Shown: positions 26,814-34,846, counted from the first letter of the stretch. The stretch: DNA of 38,879 nucleotides from G026625185 sp963727835 (GCA_963727835.1 CAVSIB010000018.1:1-38879), one strand, 5' to 3'. A program made the numbers and translations. Notes: generated by a model not told the origin, from the sequence alone.

Positions 26814-27578
26814 ATGGGAACACCCTTCACCCTAACATTCATGGGTACCGGAACCGGCGTGCCTCTCAAAAACCGGCAGGCTCCGGGTCTGGTCGTACAA
26901 GCCGGAGACACACCCCTCCTGCTCGATAGCGGCAGTGGAACCGCAAATCAACTTGCTCGAGCGGGCCTTCATTATTATCAGTTTGATCATCTTTTGTATT
27001 CTCACTTTGCCCATCCTGATCATATCAACGACTTGGCTGCACTGATTTTTGGTAACAGCTATTTTGACCCTCTACGAAAAACAACCCTCTCCATTTATGG
27101 ACCGAAGGGGATAAAAATTTTTCTCAAGAACCTTTTTGTTCTTTATCCGGTCTTGAACAATCCACCCTATCCGATCGCAGTTCACGAGCTTGAGCAAGAT
27201 ACAATCAGCGTTAACGAGGTAACAATAGCAACCAGACCGCTCAACCATCAGCAGAGCGCTTGTCTGGGATACCGAATTAACTATCAGGGAAAGAGCATTA
27301 TTTATTCAGGTGATACGGATTACTGTGATGCACTGGTCACGTTAGCGCAGCACGGTGATGTGTTGATTGTTGAGTGCTCTTTCCCGGATGGCTATAAAGT
27401 GGACGGCCACCTTACCCCAGCCGAAATTGGGCAAATCGCAGCCCAGGCTCAGGTAAAAAAAGTGATCCTCACTCATCTGTATCCTCTATGCGACCATGTT
27501 GATGTAGTTTTTCAGGTTAAAGAACACTTTGGCGGAGACGTGAGCCGGGCGGAGGATTTAATGCAGATAACCATTTAA
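26814..27578 (+). CDS. Metallo-beta-lactamase-fold hydrolase, RNase Z-like
   Basis: 254 residues. FMGTGTGVPLKNRQAPG and LLLDSGSGTANQL are typical of the RNase Z/phosphodiesterase branch. YSGDTDYCDALVTLA and ECSFPDG then GHLTPAEIG, with LTHLYPLCD, supply later metal ligands. The first metal motif reads SHFAHPDHIND instead of the expected HxHxDH, with an extra Ala between the first two His, which may shift the ligand. Too short for a long-form RNase Z; it lacks a clear tRNA-binding arm. The start at 26814 has no strong ribosome site; an ATG nine codons later is possible. Confidence 0.8.
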   Translation: MGTPFTLTFMGTGTGVPLKNRQAPGLVVQAGDTPLLLDSGSGTANQLARAGLHYYQFDHLLYSHFAHPDHINDLAALIFGNSYFDPLRKTTLSIYGPKGIKIFLKNLFVLYPVLNNPPYPIAVHELEQDTISVNEVTIATRPLNHQQSACLGYRINYQGKSIIYSGDTDYCDALVTLAQHGDVLIVECSFPDGYKVDGHLTPAEIGQIAAQAQVKKVILTHLYPLCDHVDVVFQVKEHFGGDVSRAEDLMQITI

Positions 27579-27624
27579 AATTTCACCCTGCTCAACAAAA
27601 AAATATGGGGAATAGGAATGGGTA

Positions 27625-27890
27625 TTAAGCAGCAAAGTTTTTCCCTTTCTTCTGCTCATACATCACCGCATCTGCTGGGGTGAGTAATGCATCAATGGTT
27701 CCCGTAGCAAGGGGATCAAACCGCGCTATCCCTAAACTTAATGAGAGGTTATAGGGCGGCATTATAAGCATCCATCTTCTCCTGTAGATGCTTCATCATG
27801 ATGCCAGCACTATTTTCAGGGGTTTCGACGGCGAGGACCACAAATGCATCTCCCCCAATCCGGCAGTAATATCAGGTTTTCGAAAGGTCT
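27625..27890 (-). pseudogene. GGDEF-domain (diguanylate cyclase) relic
   Basis: Minus-strand frames encode CRIGGDAFVVLAVETPEN, then LQEKMDAYNA, and after a frame break PPYNLSLSLGIARFDPLA and PADAVMYEQKKGKN. This is the second half of a GGDEF domain, with the active-site GGDEF changed to GGDAF. The 5' part is missing and a stop lies just upstream. It probably was cut by the adjacent element at about 27912. No c-di-GMP synthesis is expected. Confidence 0.7.
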
Positions 27891-27911
27891 ATTTTTGAAT
27901 CGTTGCGGTTT

Positions 27912-28027
27912 TGACCTGCCCCTGAAACATGTACCACATTTAAAGTTAGAATTGTAGGCTTGCGCAAATCCGATTGTGATCTGCCGTTGAAGCCGTCTTT
28001 ACCAGCACTATCAGGCTGTGGCTGCGG
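27912..28027 (-). mobile_element. Possible IS3-like element end (relic)
   Basis: The sequence beginning TGACCTGCCCCTGAAACATG at 27912 looks like an IS3-family terminal repeat (TG...CA ends with TGACCTGCCCC recalled from that family). Adjacent minus-strand sequence is coding-like (SAGKDGFNGRSQSDLRKPT) and locally richer in GC. No transposase motif or partner end is visible. It lies exactly between the truncated GGDEF gene and the lipoprotein. Confidence 0.35.
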
Positions 28028-28033
28028 GTTATC

Positions 28034-28708
28034 TTATTTCTCTATTTGTCTTTCAATAATAGTTATTTGTTTAAATGATGTTCTTATTTTCTCTGAATTT
28101 GAAAGCCTTTCGCCATATCGCTCCATTGCCTCGCGCATAGCCAAAGATATAGCTTCCGATAAAAGATTAGTCCCATTGCCACAAAAAGCACCGCCATCCC
28201 CATCAACTGAACGGGAACATTCAACGGTGGTTGTAAACAAGTCTTTATAATTGGCATCTTTAACGGTAACATCCAAAACGATATCACAACTTGCATTTGC
28301 ATGAACTGGCCAAAGACCTTGGGAAAAGCTAATCTTGGGATTAAACCTATTCAGCTTAACGTAAATAATCCCTTTCCCTCCCATTTGAAGGAATGGATCT
28401 TGTGTAGATAGATTATCTTGTTCAACAACCTTTTCAAAAATGGCATCAGTAGTTATTTTAACTGACTGGGTAAAAGAAGAGTCAAGGGTTACCGGAAACT
28501 TGTACCACTTACAAAAATAACCGGTAGCTTTGACATCCGGTGAAGCATTTTTGACGTTGTCATCAATGGCTAATATTACGGTCCCTGGTATTTTATCTTT
28601 ATAAGAGGAATGGATAATGACAGCGGGTGATATTGTTGCAGGAACATAATAAGCGCAGCCATGGGATAAAACTAAACCACAAATGAGCGTAAGAAATTTG
28701 AAATTCAT
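28034..28708 (-). CDS. Hypothetical lipoprotein
   Basis: 224 residues starting MNFKFLTLICGLVLSHGCAY, a short signal with a loose lipobox ending at Cys18. The rest is a mixed alpha/beta secreted domain with YFCKWYKFPVTLDSSFTQSV, DIVLDVTVKDANYKDL and a C-terminal helix (EAISLAMREAMERYGERL). The ATG has GGAGGGAAA upstream. The pattern recalls outer-membrane-anchored proteins of the LptE/YajG kind (layout only). No family assigned. Low-GC codon use like its neighbours. Confidence 0.75.
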   Translation of the reverse strand: MNFKFLTLICGLVLSHGCAYYVPATISPAVIIHSSYKDKIPGTVILAIDDNVKNASPDVKATGYFCKWYKFPVTLDSSFTQSVKITTDAIFEKVVEQDNLSTQDPFLQMGGKGIIYVKLNRFNPKISFSQGLWPVHANASCDIVLDVTVKDANYKDLFTTTVECSRSVDGDGGAFCGNGTNLLSEAISLAMREAMERYGERLSNSEKIRTSFKQITIIERQIEK

Positions 28709-28929
28709 TGTCAGTTTCCCTCCTATAAAAAAGCTTCAGTCAACAGAAAACTGAAGGACTCGGATCTTTCTTTAAATATCTCTTTGGGTTTTTGTAATAA
28801 TACGACATCCTATAAAGTAGTTCTCTATGATATCATAGGTTGTCAACCGAAGTCGTGATGTTCATACTTTAATTAATGCGTGGCTTCTTGCCCGGAAGAT
28901 TGCGGTGACATAGTTTGTCCTTTGGGTTT

Positions 28930-29262
28930 TTACTTAGTTTCGCCTTTAGATGTGCCTTCACTTTTCATCTTCCCACTCATTGAGCAATTTTTCATCATTT
29001 TCTGCGTACCTTCTATATCTATTTTTATTTCTACTTCTTTTTGTAATACCAAATCTTTGTCGTATTTAAAAATTTATGCCCAGCCAAACAACAACACCTC
29101 CATCTGCTGTGGCAACAAGAGATTTACCCATCATCATAGCGCAGAGATCGCCCTTTCCTTGGTCTTCCTGGAACATGTCACAACTGTTCATGTTCTTACT
29201 TTTCATGTCCGTCATGTCGTCCTTATTTTCTACAGTACACGCCAAAGAAGAAAACCTATCAT
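28930..29262 (-). pseudogene. Small Met/Cys-rich secreted or lipoprotein gene with two frame breaks
   Basis: Protein-like sequence lies in three frames. From the ATG at 29260-29262 (GGAGGGG upstream) comes MIGFLL. With one added T the frame would continue LACTVENKDD, a plausible lipobox. The main frame then reads MTDMKSKNMNSCDMFQEDQ, GDLCAMMMGKS and ADGGVVVWLGINF, and stops. Removing one T from the T5 run at about 29071 continues KYDKDLVLQKEVEIKIDIEG and a tail rich in Met, Lys and Ser. About 110 residues in all. Met-rich clusters plus Cys could bind soft metals (inference). I do not recognise the family. Confidence 0.45.
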
Positions 29263-29833
29263 TAATAACCCCTCCAAAACTATTATCCCAAGCTGTTTAT
29301 TTTACCGCCAGTCGTTAAAAAAAACACTTTATCCAAAGATCAAACTACCTGCCAAAAAAGTATTCTTCCTAAAATGTACCGGAAGATCATAACTTTCACG
29401 ATTGAAAATTAACAAAGATAGGTATGGTTGCACTATATTCCACAAACTTCGTCATCACTGTAAAATGACCAAAATCAAAGGACATAGTTCTTGCTCAAAG
29501 GAAAATCTTTTCAGGTGCAGCTGTTTTAACCATTTTGGGTTTTTGTTAATTGGTGAATGAGCCTTGTTGATCTTAAAGACAAAGTAACGTTATGAGGGTA
29601 CTATTAGGGACTTTTCTATATTTCCCCGCATTTTTTAATATTTATAACCTTTTAATTTACTTAATATTTTTTATACTCACCGGGAGAATATATCCAATTT
29701 AAAACCCAGTTTTTACCTATTTTTCTGCGTTTTTTTTATATTTTTTGTTATTTTTCTTATTTTTTCTCCTTTTTCTAACTAAAATTTAATAAAAAGTAGC
29801 CCCAATCATTCAAACGCCAGTAACCGGATTAAT

Positions 29834-29862
29834 GTTAGAATGGGTTACTCACCCATTTTAAC
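29834..29862. repeat. 12-bp inverted repeat (hairpin 1)
   Basis: GTTAGAATGGGT (29834-29845) pairs with ACCCATTTTAAC (29851-29862), all pairs Watson-Crick except one G-T, around a 5-nt loop. No U-run follows. Confidence 0.55.
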
Positions 29863-30000
29863 TTCTACGAATTTGATATTTAACCCAGTTTTTAAAGGAC
29901 CAATAGATAATTGTAAAAATTAACCAAAAAATAACAAACTCTTTATATTTGATTAACTTGAGAAGAGGAAGGTAATCCTCAATCCTTTCTCCTCCTCGAT

Positions 30001-30033
30001 TTATGGCCGGACAAGTTTTTTGTCCGGCCATAA
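30001..30033. terminator. 14-bp perfect inverted repeat (hairpin 2)
   Basis: TTATGGCCGGACAA (30001-30014) and TTGTCCGGCCATAA (30020-30033) are perfect complements with a GTTTT loop. GC-rich core in very AT-rich DNA. It could be a bidirectional terminator or an sRNA end; there is no adjacent gene to terminate on either side. Confidence 0.6.
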
Positions 30034-30180
30034 TATCCTTCTTTCTCAGAATCGTTAATGCAACAACTCACTTTTAATTTTTACAAGCTCATCAAATAAT
30101 CATTCATATTTTGTCAAATCCCTCCCTAAGCTCAAAAGATTAAACCCCCATAAACCGAATTCCCCTTAAACTTTATTCCC

Positions 30181-30217
30181 GACCGCTCTTTTTCTACTCC
30201 GAAAAAGTGGTCTTTTT
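30181..30217 (+). terminator. Terminator-like hairpin with U-run (hairpin 3)
   Basis: GACC...CTTTTT (30181-30193) pairs with AAAAAG-T-GGTC (30202-30212), with a small internal bulge, and TTTTT follows at 30213-30217. This is a plus-strand intrinsic terminator with no ORF upstream, so it may end a non-coding RNA. Confidence 0.5.
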
Positions 30218-30566
30218 ACAGGTGGTAAGGTGTGAAATTCATGTCATCGGGATCGGGTCTGTATAACGAATTGGATTCTTAAAGATAGGCTGAAAAAATA
30301 CCCCCTATTTAAGCTTTTTTCCTGAAAAGACAAGGGTAAAAAATATGGGAATGGAGAGCAAATTAATTATTTTTATTTCTTTTAATTTTAAAAAAAAGAA
30401 TTTTATTGTTCATTGATTTTTTACTTTGTGATTTTCATCAGGTTTCCCGCCGTTAAAATACCTTACTTTTTGCCTCAAAATACATGAACCACCTGATTCA
30501 CTTATTTATTTTTTTTGGAGTATTGTTTAAAGAAAATTCTTATTTACCCATTGAAAGGGAGAAAAG

Positions 30567-31001
30567 ATGAATAAAAACAGGTTACTGATCGTAATAGGAT
30601 GCATTTTTTTCTTTTCCACAATTATCTACCTATCCAATCTGAGAAGAATTTATGCCCAGGAGTGTAGAACCGTCAAATTGCATGGTACAACCGGGTATCC
30701 TTCCTTGAGAATCGAACCTTCCACCATATTTTTATCTAAAGGTGACTGTGTGGTTTGGTTTAATGGGGTAACTACAGGAGAAGTTAAAGTAACTTTTGCA
30801 GATGGTAAGAAGTGTGCATTGGTAACGAGTGCATCAAGGTGGTTCAGTTTAGATGAGTCTTTAAGTTGTTATGTTACGAATTGGATAGGTTTTACAGGAA
30901 CCGCGAGTTTACGGTTCATGGAAAAAGGCACCTATAAATATGTGGTTGAGGCAAATAGCATGCCGGGGGTAAAATTTGAAGGCTCGGTAGAAGTGGAGTA
31001 A
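30567..31001 (+). CDS. Secreted cupredoxin-like protein
   Basis: 144 residues with an N-terminal hydrophobic signal or anchor (VIGCIFFFSTIIYL, then cleavage near YAQE). The body reads IEPSTIFLSKGDCVVWFNGV, a typical plastocyanin-like strand pair, and ends GTYKYVVEANSMPG with a final strand. The usual Cys-x-x-x-x-His-x-x-x-x-Met copper loop is not clear and no His stands at the normal ligand site, so copper binding is doubtful. Four Cys in the mature part may form disulfides. AAAGGGAG precedes the ATG at good spacing. Unrecognised paralogue family; periplasmic role unknown. Confidence 0.65.
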   Translation: MNKNRLLIVIGCIFFFSTIIYLSNLRRIYAQECRTVKLHGTTGYPSLRIEPSTIFLSKGDCVVWFNGVTTGEVKVTFADGKKCALVTSASRWFSLDESLSCYVTNWIGFTGTASLRFMEKGTYKYVVEANSMPGVKFEGSVEVE

Positions 31002-31118
31002 GAAAATGTAAACCTTACAATTTCCAGCGCGGCATCTCTTGCTAAAGCATTAGGGCTCCTTCTTGTAAAAATTATAAGGGTGGAATCCTTCCAATTCCAA
31101 TGAGGGGAGGTGATAAGA

Positions 31119-31274
31119 ATGAAAGTCAAGAAAGGCGATGTGCTCATTTGCAAGAGCGATGATTGTACAGTGGAACTTTTGGTGACAAAAGCATGCGACA
31201 GTAAAAAGTGTGGGGTCGAGTGCGATGTCAAGGCAACATGCCACAATAAGCCCATGGAGCTTAAGAAGAAATAA
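31119..31274 (+). CDS. 51-residue cysteine-rich (metal-binding) protein
   Basis: ATG at 31119 preceded by GGGGAGGTGAT, a strong ribosome site. The product starts MKVKKGDVLICKSDDCTVEL and has six Cys (positions about 11, 16, 26, 31, 35 and 41), ending in a CHNKPMELKKK tail. The CxxxxC and CxxxxCxxxC spacing is like small iron or zinc proteins; related sequences of the form KKGDVLxC...CGKPM are recalled as short conserved proteins of anaerobes. Too short to be a standard rubredoxin. It lies between the cupredoxin-like and isochorismatase-family genes, on the same strand. Confidence 0.7.
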   Translation: MKVKKGDVLICKSDDCTVELLVTKACDSKKCGVECDVKATCHNKPMELKKK

Positions 31275-31368
31275 GCAGAACTGGTAAACAACTAGCGGAA
31301 TTTGCCGATAGGCATATTTCTGGATATGAGGATATTAAATACCGAAACCAGAATGAAAGGAGGATTGT

Positions 31369-32016
31369 ATGAGTACTCCTCAGGAAAAAGTCATGATCAA
31401 TCCAAGCGACGTTGCCATGTTGCTGATTGACCACCAAAGCGGCCTGTTCAACCTTGTTAAGGATATGCCTGTGGCACAGCTGCGCAACAATATCATTGCC
31501 CTGGCCAAGGTTGCCACGCTGTTGAAGATCCCCGTCATCACTACCGCGTCTGTGCCGGAAGGCCCGAATGGACCCGTAATCCCCGAAATCCAGCAATTTG
31601 CTCCTCACGTCAAATATGTTGCGCGGCAGGGGCAGATTAATGCCTGGGACGTGCCCATGTTTGTCAAGGCGGTTGAAGAGACAAAGCGCAAGACGCTGGT
31701 AATGACCGGCACTTTAACGAGTGTCTGTCTGGCATTTCCTGCCATCTGCGCGGTTGAGGCCGGTTACAAGGTATATGCCGTTGTTGATGCTTCGGGTAAC
31801 TGGAGCAAAATGGCAACCGATCTAACTATCGCCCGCCTTGTGCAAGCCGGCGTCATCCCGATCGATACTTTCGCGGTAATAGGCGAACTTCAGCAAACCT
31901 GGAATCGTCCGGATGCCTTGGAATATGCCAAGCTTTTTGGCGAACATATCCTGCCGAATTACCGCTTGCTGATGGAAAGCCACAGCAAGGCGCAAGAGGC
32001 TGCCCGCCAGAAGTAA
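31369..32016 (+). CDS. Isochorismatase-family cysteine hydrolase (YcaC-like)
   Basis: 215 residues. It has the catalytic triad of the family: Asp in AMLLIDHQSG, a central Lys/Arg region after VKYVARQGQINAW, and the Cys in TGTLTSVCLAFPA. DASGNWSKMATDLTIARLVQAG matches the YcaC branch. AAAGGAGG precedes the ATG at ideal spacing. Codon use is more GC-rich than the AT-rich flanks, which hints at transfer. An efficient terminator follows. Substrate unknown; the YcaC group is usually annotated as hydrolase. Confidence 0.92.
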   Translation: MSTPQEKVMINPSDVAMLLIDHQSGLFNLVKDMPVAQLRNNIIALAKVATLLKIPVITTASVPEGPNGPVIPEIQQFAPHVKYVARQGQINAWDVPMFVKAVEETKRKTLVMTGTLTSVCLAFPAICAVEAGYKVYAVVDASGNWSKMATDLTIARLVQAGVIPIDTFAVIGELQQTWNRPDALEYAKLFGEHILPNYRLLMESHSKAQEAARQK

Positions 32017-32029
32017 TCAGCTTCAAACA

Positions 32030-32074
32030 CTAAACTGCCCATCTGAATTTTTCAGATGAGCAGTTTAGTTTTTT
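32030..32074 (+). terminator. Rho-independent terminator after the isochorismatase gene
   Basis: A long, nearly perfect stem (32030-32047 with 32051-32068, one mismatch) and a 3-nt loop is followed by TTTTTT at 32069-32074. Confidence 0.9.
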
Positions 32075-32087
32075 GACGGGAGTTCCG

Positions 32088-32456
32088 TCATCCGCTTTTT
32101 GAGTTACTGGAGAAATAACTCTTAATTACCACATACCCCATAAATAAATTTTGATCATCTGAAAAGACGCAACGTAAGTAATTATCAATCTGTTGAATAA
32201 AAATGTTGCCATAATCCGGTTTAATAAGCCTTTTGCCAAATAGCACTTCCCGCCTATTCATTTCCTCAATCTGCTTTCTGTTACAAAAGATAAAGTACTC
32301 ACTCAGAAGATCAATTGAGGGGTTGTTAGAATTTAGTTTTCTATCTTTTTGAATTAATGGGATTACGCTAAACCCTTTGGATAAATAAAGCTCTGCCCAA
32401 GAAAGGGTGGATTCATTATTATGTCTTTAAACCTGACGAATAATTTTTCTTTTCAT
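32088..32456 (-). pseudogene. ORF with an in-frame TAA at codon 10
   Basis: From the ATG at 32454-32456 the frame reads MKRKIIRQV, then TAA (32427-32429), then continues in the same frame for 112 codons: RHNNESTLSWAELYLSKGFS and VIPLIQKD, DLLSEYFIFCNRKQIEEM, and a C-terminal VFSDDQNLFMGYVVIKSYF. The post-stop section is clearly coding-like and has no good start nearby. The AELYLSKGFSVIPL phrase resembles the start of bifunctional primase/polymerase (prim-pol) proteins (resemblance only). A TAA where AAA (Lys) would fit suggests a point mutation. Function unknown. Confidence 0.5.
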
Positions 32457-32806
32457 AATCGTTTTTCCTTTCTTAATTAGTTTTTTAAAAGCTTTTTGTT
32501 GCTAATGTCCAATACGGAGCATTGACTTCAGCTTTTTTGAGGGGGGCTGCGACCTTCTTTCAAATCGTTATTTCTCTGCATAAAGGTTCACCACTTTTCA
32601 AACTTGAAATATTTTTTCATCTTCTATTTTTTTTAATCCGAGCAAATCCGTATTAGGCAAAAAAAGATAAGTCTAAAAAAATCTTTGAGAAAAAATAGTA
32701 AAAAATTGACAATTAATTACTAAAATGGCAACATATTAAATTTTAAAAAGAAAAATTTATACGGCATATTGATTGTCTTCCCAGATCTTGAGGTAGGAAA
32801 AGGGTA
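32457..32806 (+). other. Intergenic region before the permease gene
   Basis: About 350 bp of AT-rich DNA without a gene. A TTGACA at 32706-32711 may be a -35 element for the permease gene, but no good -10 was found at 16-18 nt. No molybdate ModE-type dyad or Moco riboswitch core was recognised. Confidence 0.3.
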
Positions 32807-33499
32807 ATGGATTTTATCCTCGAAGGATTTCGCCAGGCGTTCAATCTCATCGTATCATTAGACCAGGAAGTTTTTGGTATCGCCTTTCTTTCTCTGTGGA
32901 TCTCAACTGCGGCTACTCTCCTCGCTTCCGTGGTCGGGGTTCCCCTCGGGTTTGCCATTGGAGCAATCCAATTCCCCGGAAAACATATGACCATTACTTT
33001 TTTTAATACCCTCATGTCCTTTCCTACGGTGGTAGTAGGGCTTTTGGTTTTTGCTTTTATTTCCCGACAGGGCCCGCTCGGCTTTTTGGGTATTCTCTTT
33101 TCGCCAACAGCGATGATTATTGGCCAGTTTATCCTGGCTGTTCCCATAATAACTGCCCTTACCATTTCAGCAGTGCACGGAGTAGACCGGCGGGTTCGCC
33201 TCACGGCCCTGACTTTGGGTGCTAACCACATCCAGACCAGTATCACGGTATTGAACGAAGCCCGTTTTGCCCTCATGGCGGCCATTATTGCGGGATTCGG
33301 CCGAATCGTTGGGGAGGTCGGCTCAGCAATAATGCTTGGGGGTAACATCCGGAATTATACCCGAACGATAACCACTGCGATTGCCCTGGAAACCAACAAG
33401 GGTGAGTTTGGCTTTGCTATTGCCCTGGGAATTATTTTGATGATTGTCTCATTTGCAGTCAATATCCTGTTCCGCTATTTTCAACAAAGAGGAGGTTAA
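32807..33499 (+). CDS. tupB: Tungstate/molybdate-type ABC transporter permease (TupB-like)
   Basis: 230 residues and about five to six membrane spans. The coupling loop is VRLTALTLGANHIQTSITVLNEA, and GFGRIVGEVGSAIMLGGNIR matches the TupB/WtpB permease family. It would transport tungstate (or molybdate) with the ATPase encoded at 35334-36017. The ATG follows AGGAAAAGGG. The usual TupA binding protein is absent nearby. Followed by a hairpin, then the MoSto-like gene. Substrate choice is inference from family and neighbours. Confidence 0.85.
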   Translation: MDFILEGFRQAFNLIVSLDQEVFGIAFLSLWISTAATLLASVVGVPLGFAIGAIQFPGKHMTITFFNTLMSFPTVVVGLLVFAFISRQGPLGFLGILFSPTAMIIGQFILAVPIITALTISAVHGVDRRVRLTALTLGANHIQTSITVLNEARFALMAAIIAGFGRIVGEVGSAIMLGGNIRNYTRTITTAIALETNKGEFGFAIALGIILMIVSFAVNILFRYFQQRGG

Positions 33500-33535
33500 T
33501 GAATAAGCATGCAGGTAATGACACCACCGATTGGA

Positions 33536-33571
33536 AGGCCTTTCCCTGACCACGAGAAAAAGGGAAATGCC
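33536..33571. repeat. Hairpin between permease and storage-protein genes
   Basis: TTTCCCT (33541-33547) pairs with AGGGAAA (33561-33567), extended by GGC/GCC across one mismatch. There is no U-run. It may be a weak terminator of the permease transcript or a regulator site next to the promoter. Confidence 0.35.
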
Positions 33572-33572
33572 C

Positions 33573-33601
33573 TTGACATATCTTTCATTCAGACTTATCA
33601 T
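33573..33601 (+). promoter_or_regulatory. Promoter of the molybdenum-storage-like gene
   Basis: TTGACA (33573-33578), exactly 17 nt, TATCAT (33596-33601), about 80 bp upstream of the ATG at 33681. The best plus-strand sigma70-type match in this region. Confidence 0.6.
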
Positions 33602-33680
33602 CACAGAATAAAAGAGTATTGCGACACTATGACGCATGCAAAATTAACAAAAAAATAGTTTCCTTCAAAAAGAAAACTCT

Positions 33681-34538
33681 ATGGCACGGTTGATAAAGGG
33701 AAAAAACGAAAAGGGGAGAGTCCATGTTGATTCTCCTTTCTTGGGAGAATCTCTCGTAAGTAAGGAGTTTCTCCAGCGCACCAAGGCCAAAGAACAGTTT
33801 CGGATGCATCCGGATATCAATGTATTAAAGATCGGCGGACAAAGCATTATCGACCGTGGGCGTAAAGCTCTGCTCCCGATCATTGACGTGCTGGTGCAAG
33901 CAAAAGAGAAGTATAAAATCTTATTGATGACTGGCGGTGGCATCCGAGCTCGCCATGTATATCAGATCGGTATTGATCTGGGGATGTCTCCGGGTATTCT
34001 TTCTAAGCTGGGAGATAGAGTAGCCTGGCAGAACGCGATTATGCTCTCGGTGGTTTTGTCTAAATACGGTGGAATAAAGATTTCAACCGGGGACGAGCTG
34101 CAACAGCTAACCATGTACTGCCAACTGGGATATATCCCGATCACTGAAGGGATACCGCCTTATGGACTATTTGAACATCCACCTGAACATGGCTCTATTC
34201 CCCCACATCGAACCGACTGCGGGGCTTTTCTTTTAGCGGAAAATATCGGCGCGCGAATGCTTATCTATTTGAAAGATGAGGCCGGACTCTATGAGAGTGA
34301 TCCCAAAAAGCTAAAGGGATCGAAACGTAAATACTTAAAGTATTACGATCGCATCTCAGCCCGTGAGCTTCTAAAGTTGGATCTCGACGACCTGGTGATT
34401 GAACGTCCCATCCTTCATTTTCTCCAGAGGACTCAATCCATCAAGGAACTACAGATTATTGATGCGCTCCGGCATCCGGAGCATATTCTGGCAGCCCTTG
34501 AAGGAAAGCATGTGGGTACCATCATCTACCAAGATTAA
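33681..34538 (+). CDS. Molybdenum storage protein subunit homologue (amino-acid-kinase fold)
   Basis: 285 residues. LKIGGQSIIDRGRKALLPII, LLMTGGGIRARHVYQIG and ILSKLGDRVAWQNAIMLS align by eye with recalled MosA/MosB of Azotobacter (VKVGGQSVIDRGR, GTGAGTRARHLYSI). The fold is that of UMP kinase; MoSto subunits use ATP to pack molybdate or tungstate as polyoxometalate clusters. Later parts DCGAFLLAENIGARMLIYLK and DEAGLYESDPK fit the nucleotide pocket. The context with tungstate permease and ATPase agrees. Only one subunit gene is present; Azotobacter has two. It could be homomeric. The start lacks a clear Shine-Dalgarno. Confidence 0.88.
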   Translation: MARLIKGKNEKGRVHVDSPFLGESLVSKEFLQRTKAKEQFRMHPDINVLKIGGQSIIDRGRKALLPIIDVLVQAKEKYKILLMTGGGIRARHVYQIGIDLGMSPGILSKLGDRVAWQNAIMLSVVLSKYGGIKISTGDELQQLTMYCQLGYIPITEGIPPYGLFEHPPEHGSIPPHRTDCGAFLLAENIGARMLIYLKDEAGLYESDPKKLKGSKRKYLKYYDRISARELLKLDLDDLVIERPILHFLQRTQSIKELQIIDALRHPEHILAALEGKHVGTIIYQD

Positions 34539-34572
34539 TACGTATGCTGAAAGTCCTACGGACGTGAGCTGT

Positions 34573-34782
34573 TTAAGTCTGCTGCCCGGTCTTGTCACCT
34601 TGATGGGTGAGGTAGACTATGGTAGCTCCCGTGATTGTGGCAATTTGATCGAGTTCTTGTTGACGAATGTGAGTAAGGTGGATCTTTAAATCGCTACCGC
34701 TCACCCCAACGATGCGAAAGCGAGGTTGTTTTTCACCTTCTTGGCTTTTGCGTCTTTCTCGGACAAAAATTTTTGTATCCAC
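34573..34782 (-). CDS. Small conserved-looking protein of the Mo/W island
   Basis: 69 residues from the GTG at 34780-34782, with AAAGGAGGT at ideal distance. It reads MDTKIFVRERRKSQEGEKQP, then RFRIVGVSGSDLKIHLTHIR and QQELDQIATITGATIVYLT. The pattern (RFRVxxVSGxDLKxxxxxxRKxELExIA) is recalled from short uncharacterised proteins. Its promoter at 34849-34877 is divergent from, and overlaps, the padR start, so PadR very likely controls it (inference). It is convergent with the storage-protein gene. Function unknown. Confidence 0.7.
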   Translation of the reverse strand: MDTKIFVRERRKSQEGEKQPRFRIVGVSGSDLKIHLTHIRQQELDQIATITGATIVYLTHQGDKTGQQT

Positions 34783-34846
34783 GGCGACCTCCTTTAGCGT
34801 GGGAATAAAGTTAGGGATTTATCAAACACCCTAAGTTTCTCTAATT

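Larger units (their letters stand above)
29263..30566. other. 1.3-kb AT-rich non-coding stretch with three hairpins
   Basis: No gene found on either strand; stops are dense in all frames. It contains a pyrimidine-rich run (about 29710-29775), a short direct repeat ACCCAGTTTTTA (about 29704 and 29884) and three hairpins listed separately. The length and three structured elements suggest small RNA genes or the scar of a lost element. Confidence 0.5.

Noticed and set aside
28880..29392. 170-codon plus-strand ORF (MASCPEDCGDIVCPLGF...)
   Set aside because: It is the antisense of a better minus-strand coding signal at 28930-29262, has no ribosome site, and its composition is that of a shadow frame.
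33681..34538. Calling the storage-protein gene a UMP kinase (pyrH)
   Set aside because: Same fold, but GGQSIIDRGR and RARHVYQIG match molybdenum storage proteins better, and the neighbours are metal-oxyanion genes.
34549..34567. Terminator between the storage-protein gene and the convergent small gene
   Set aside because: Only a 4-bp GTCC/GGAC stem with no U-run.
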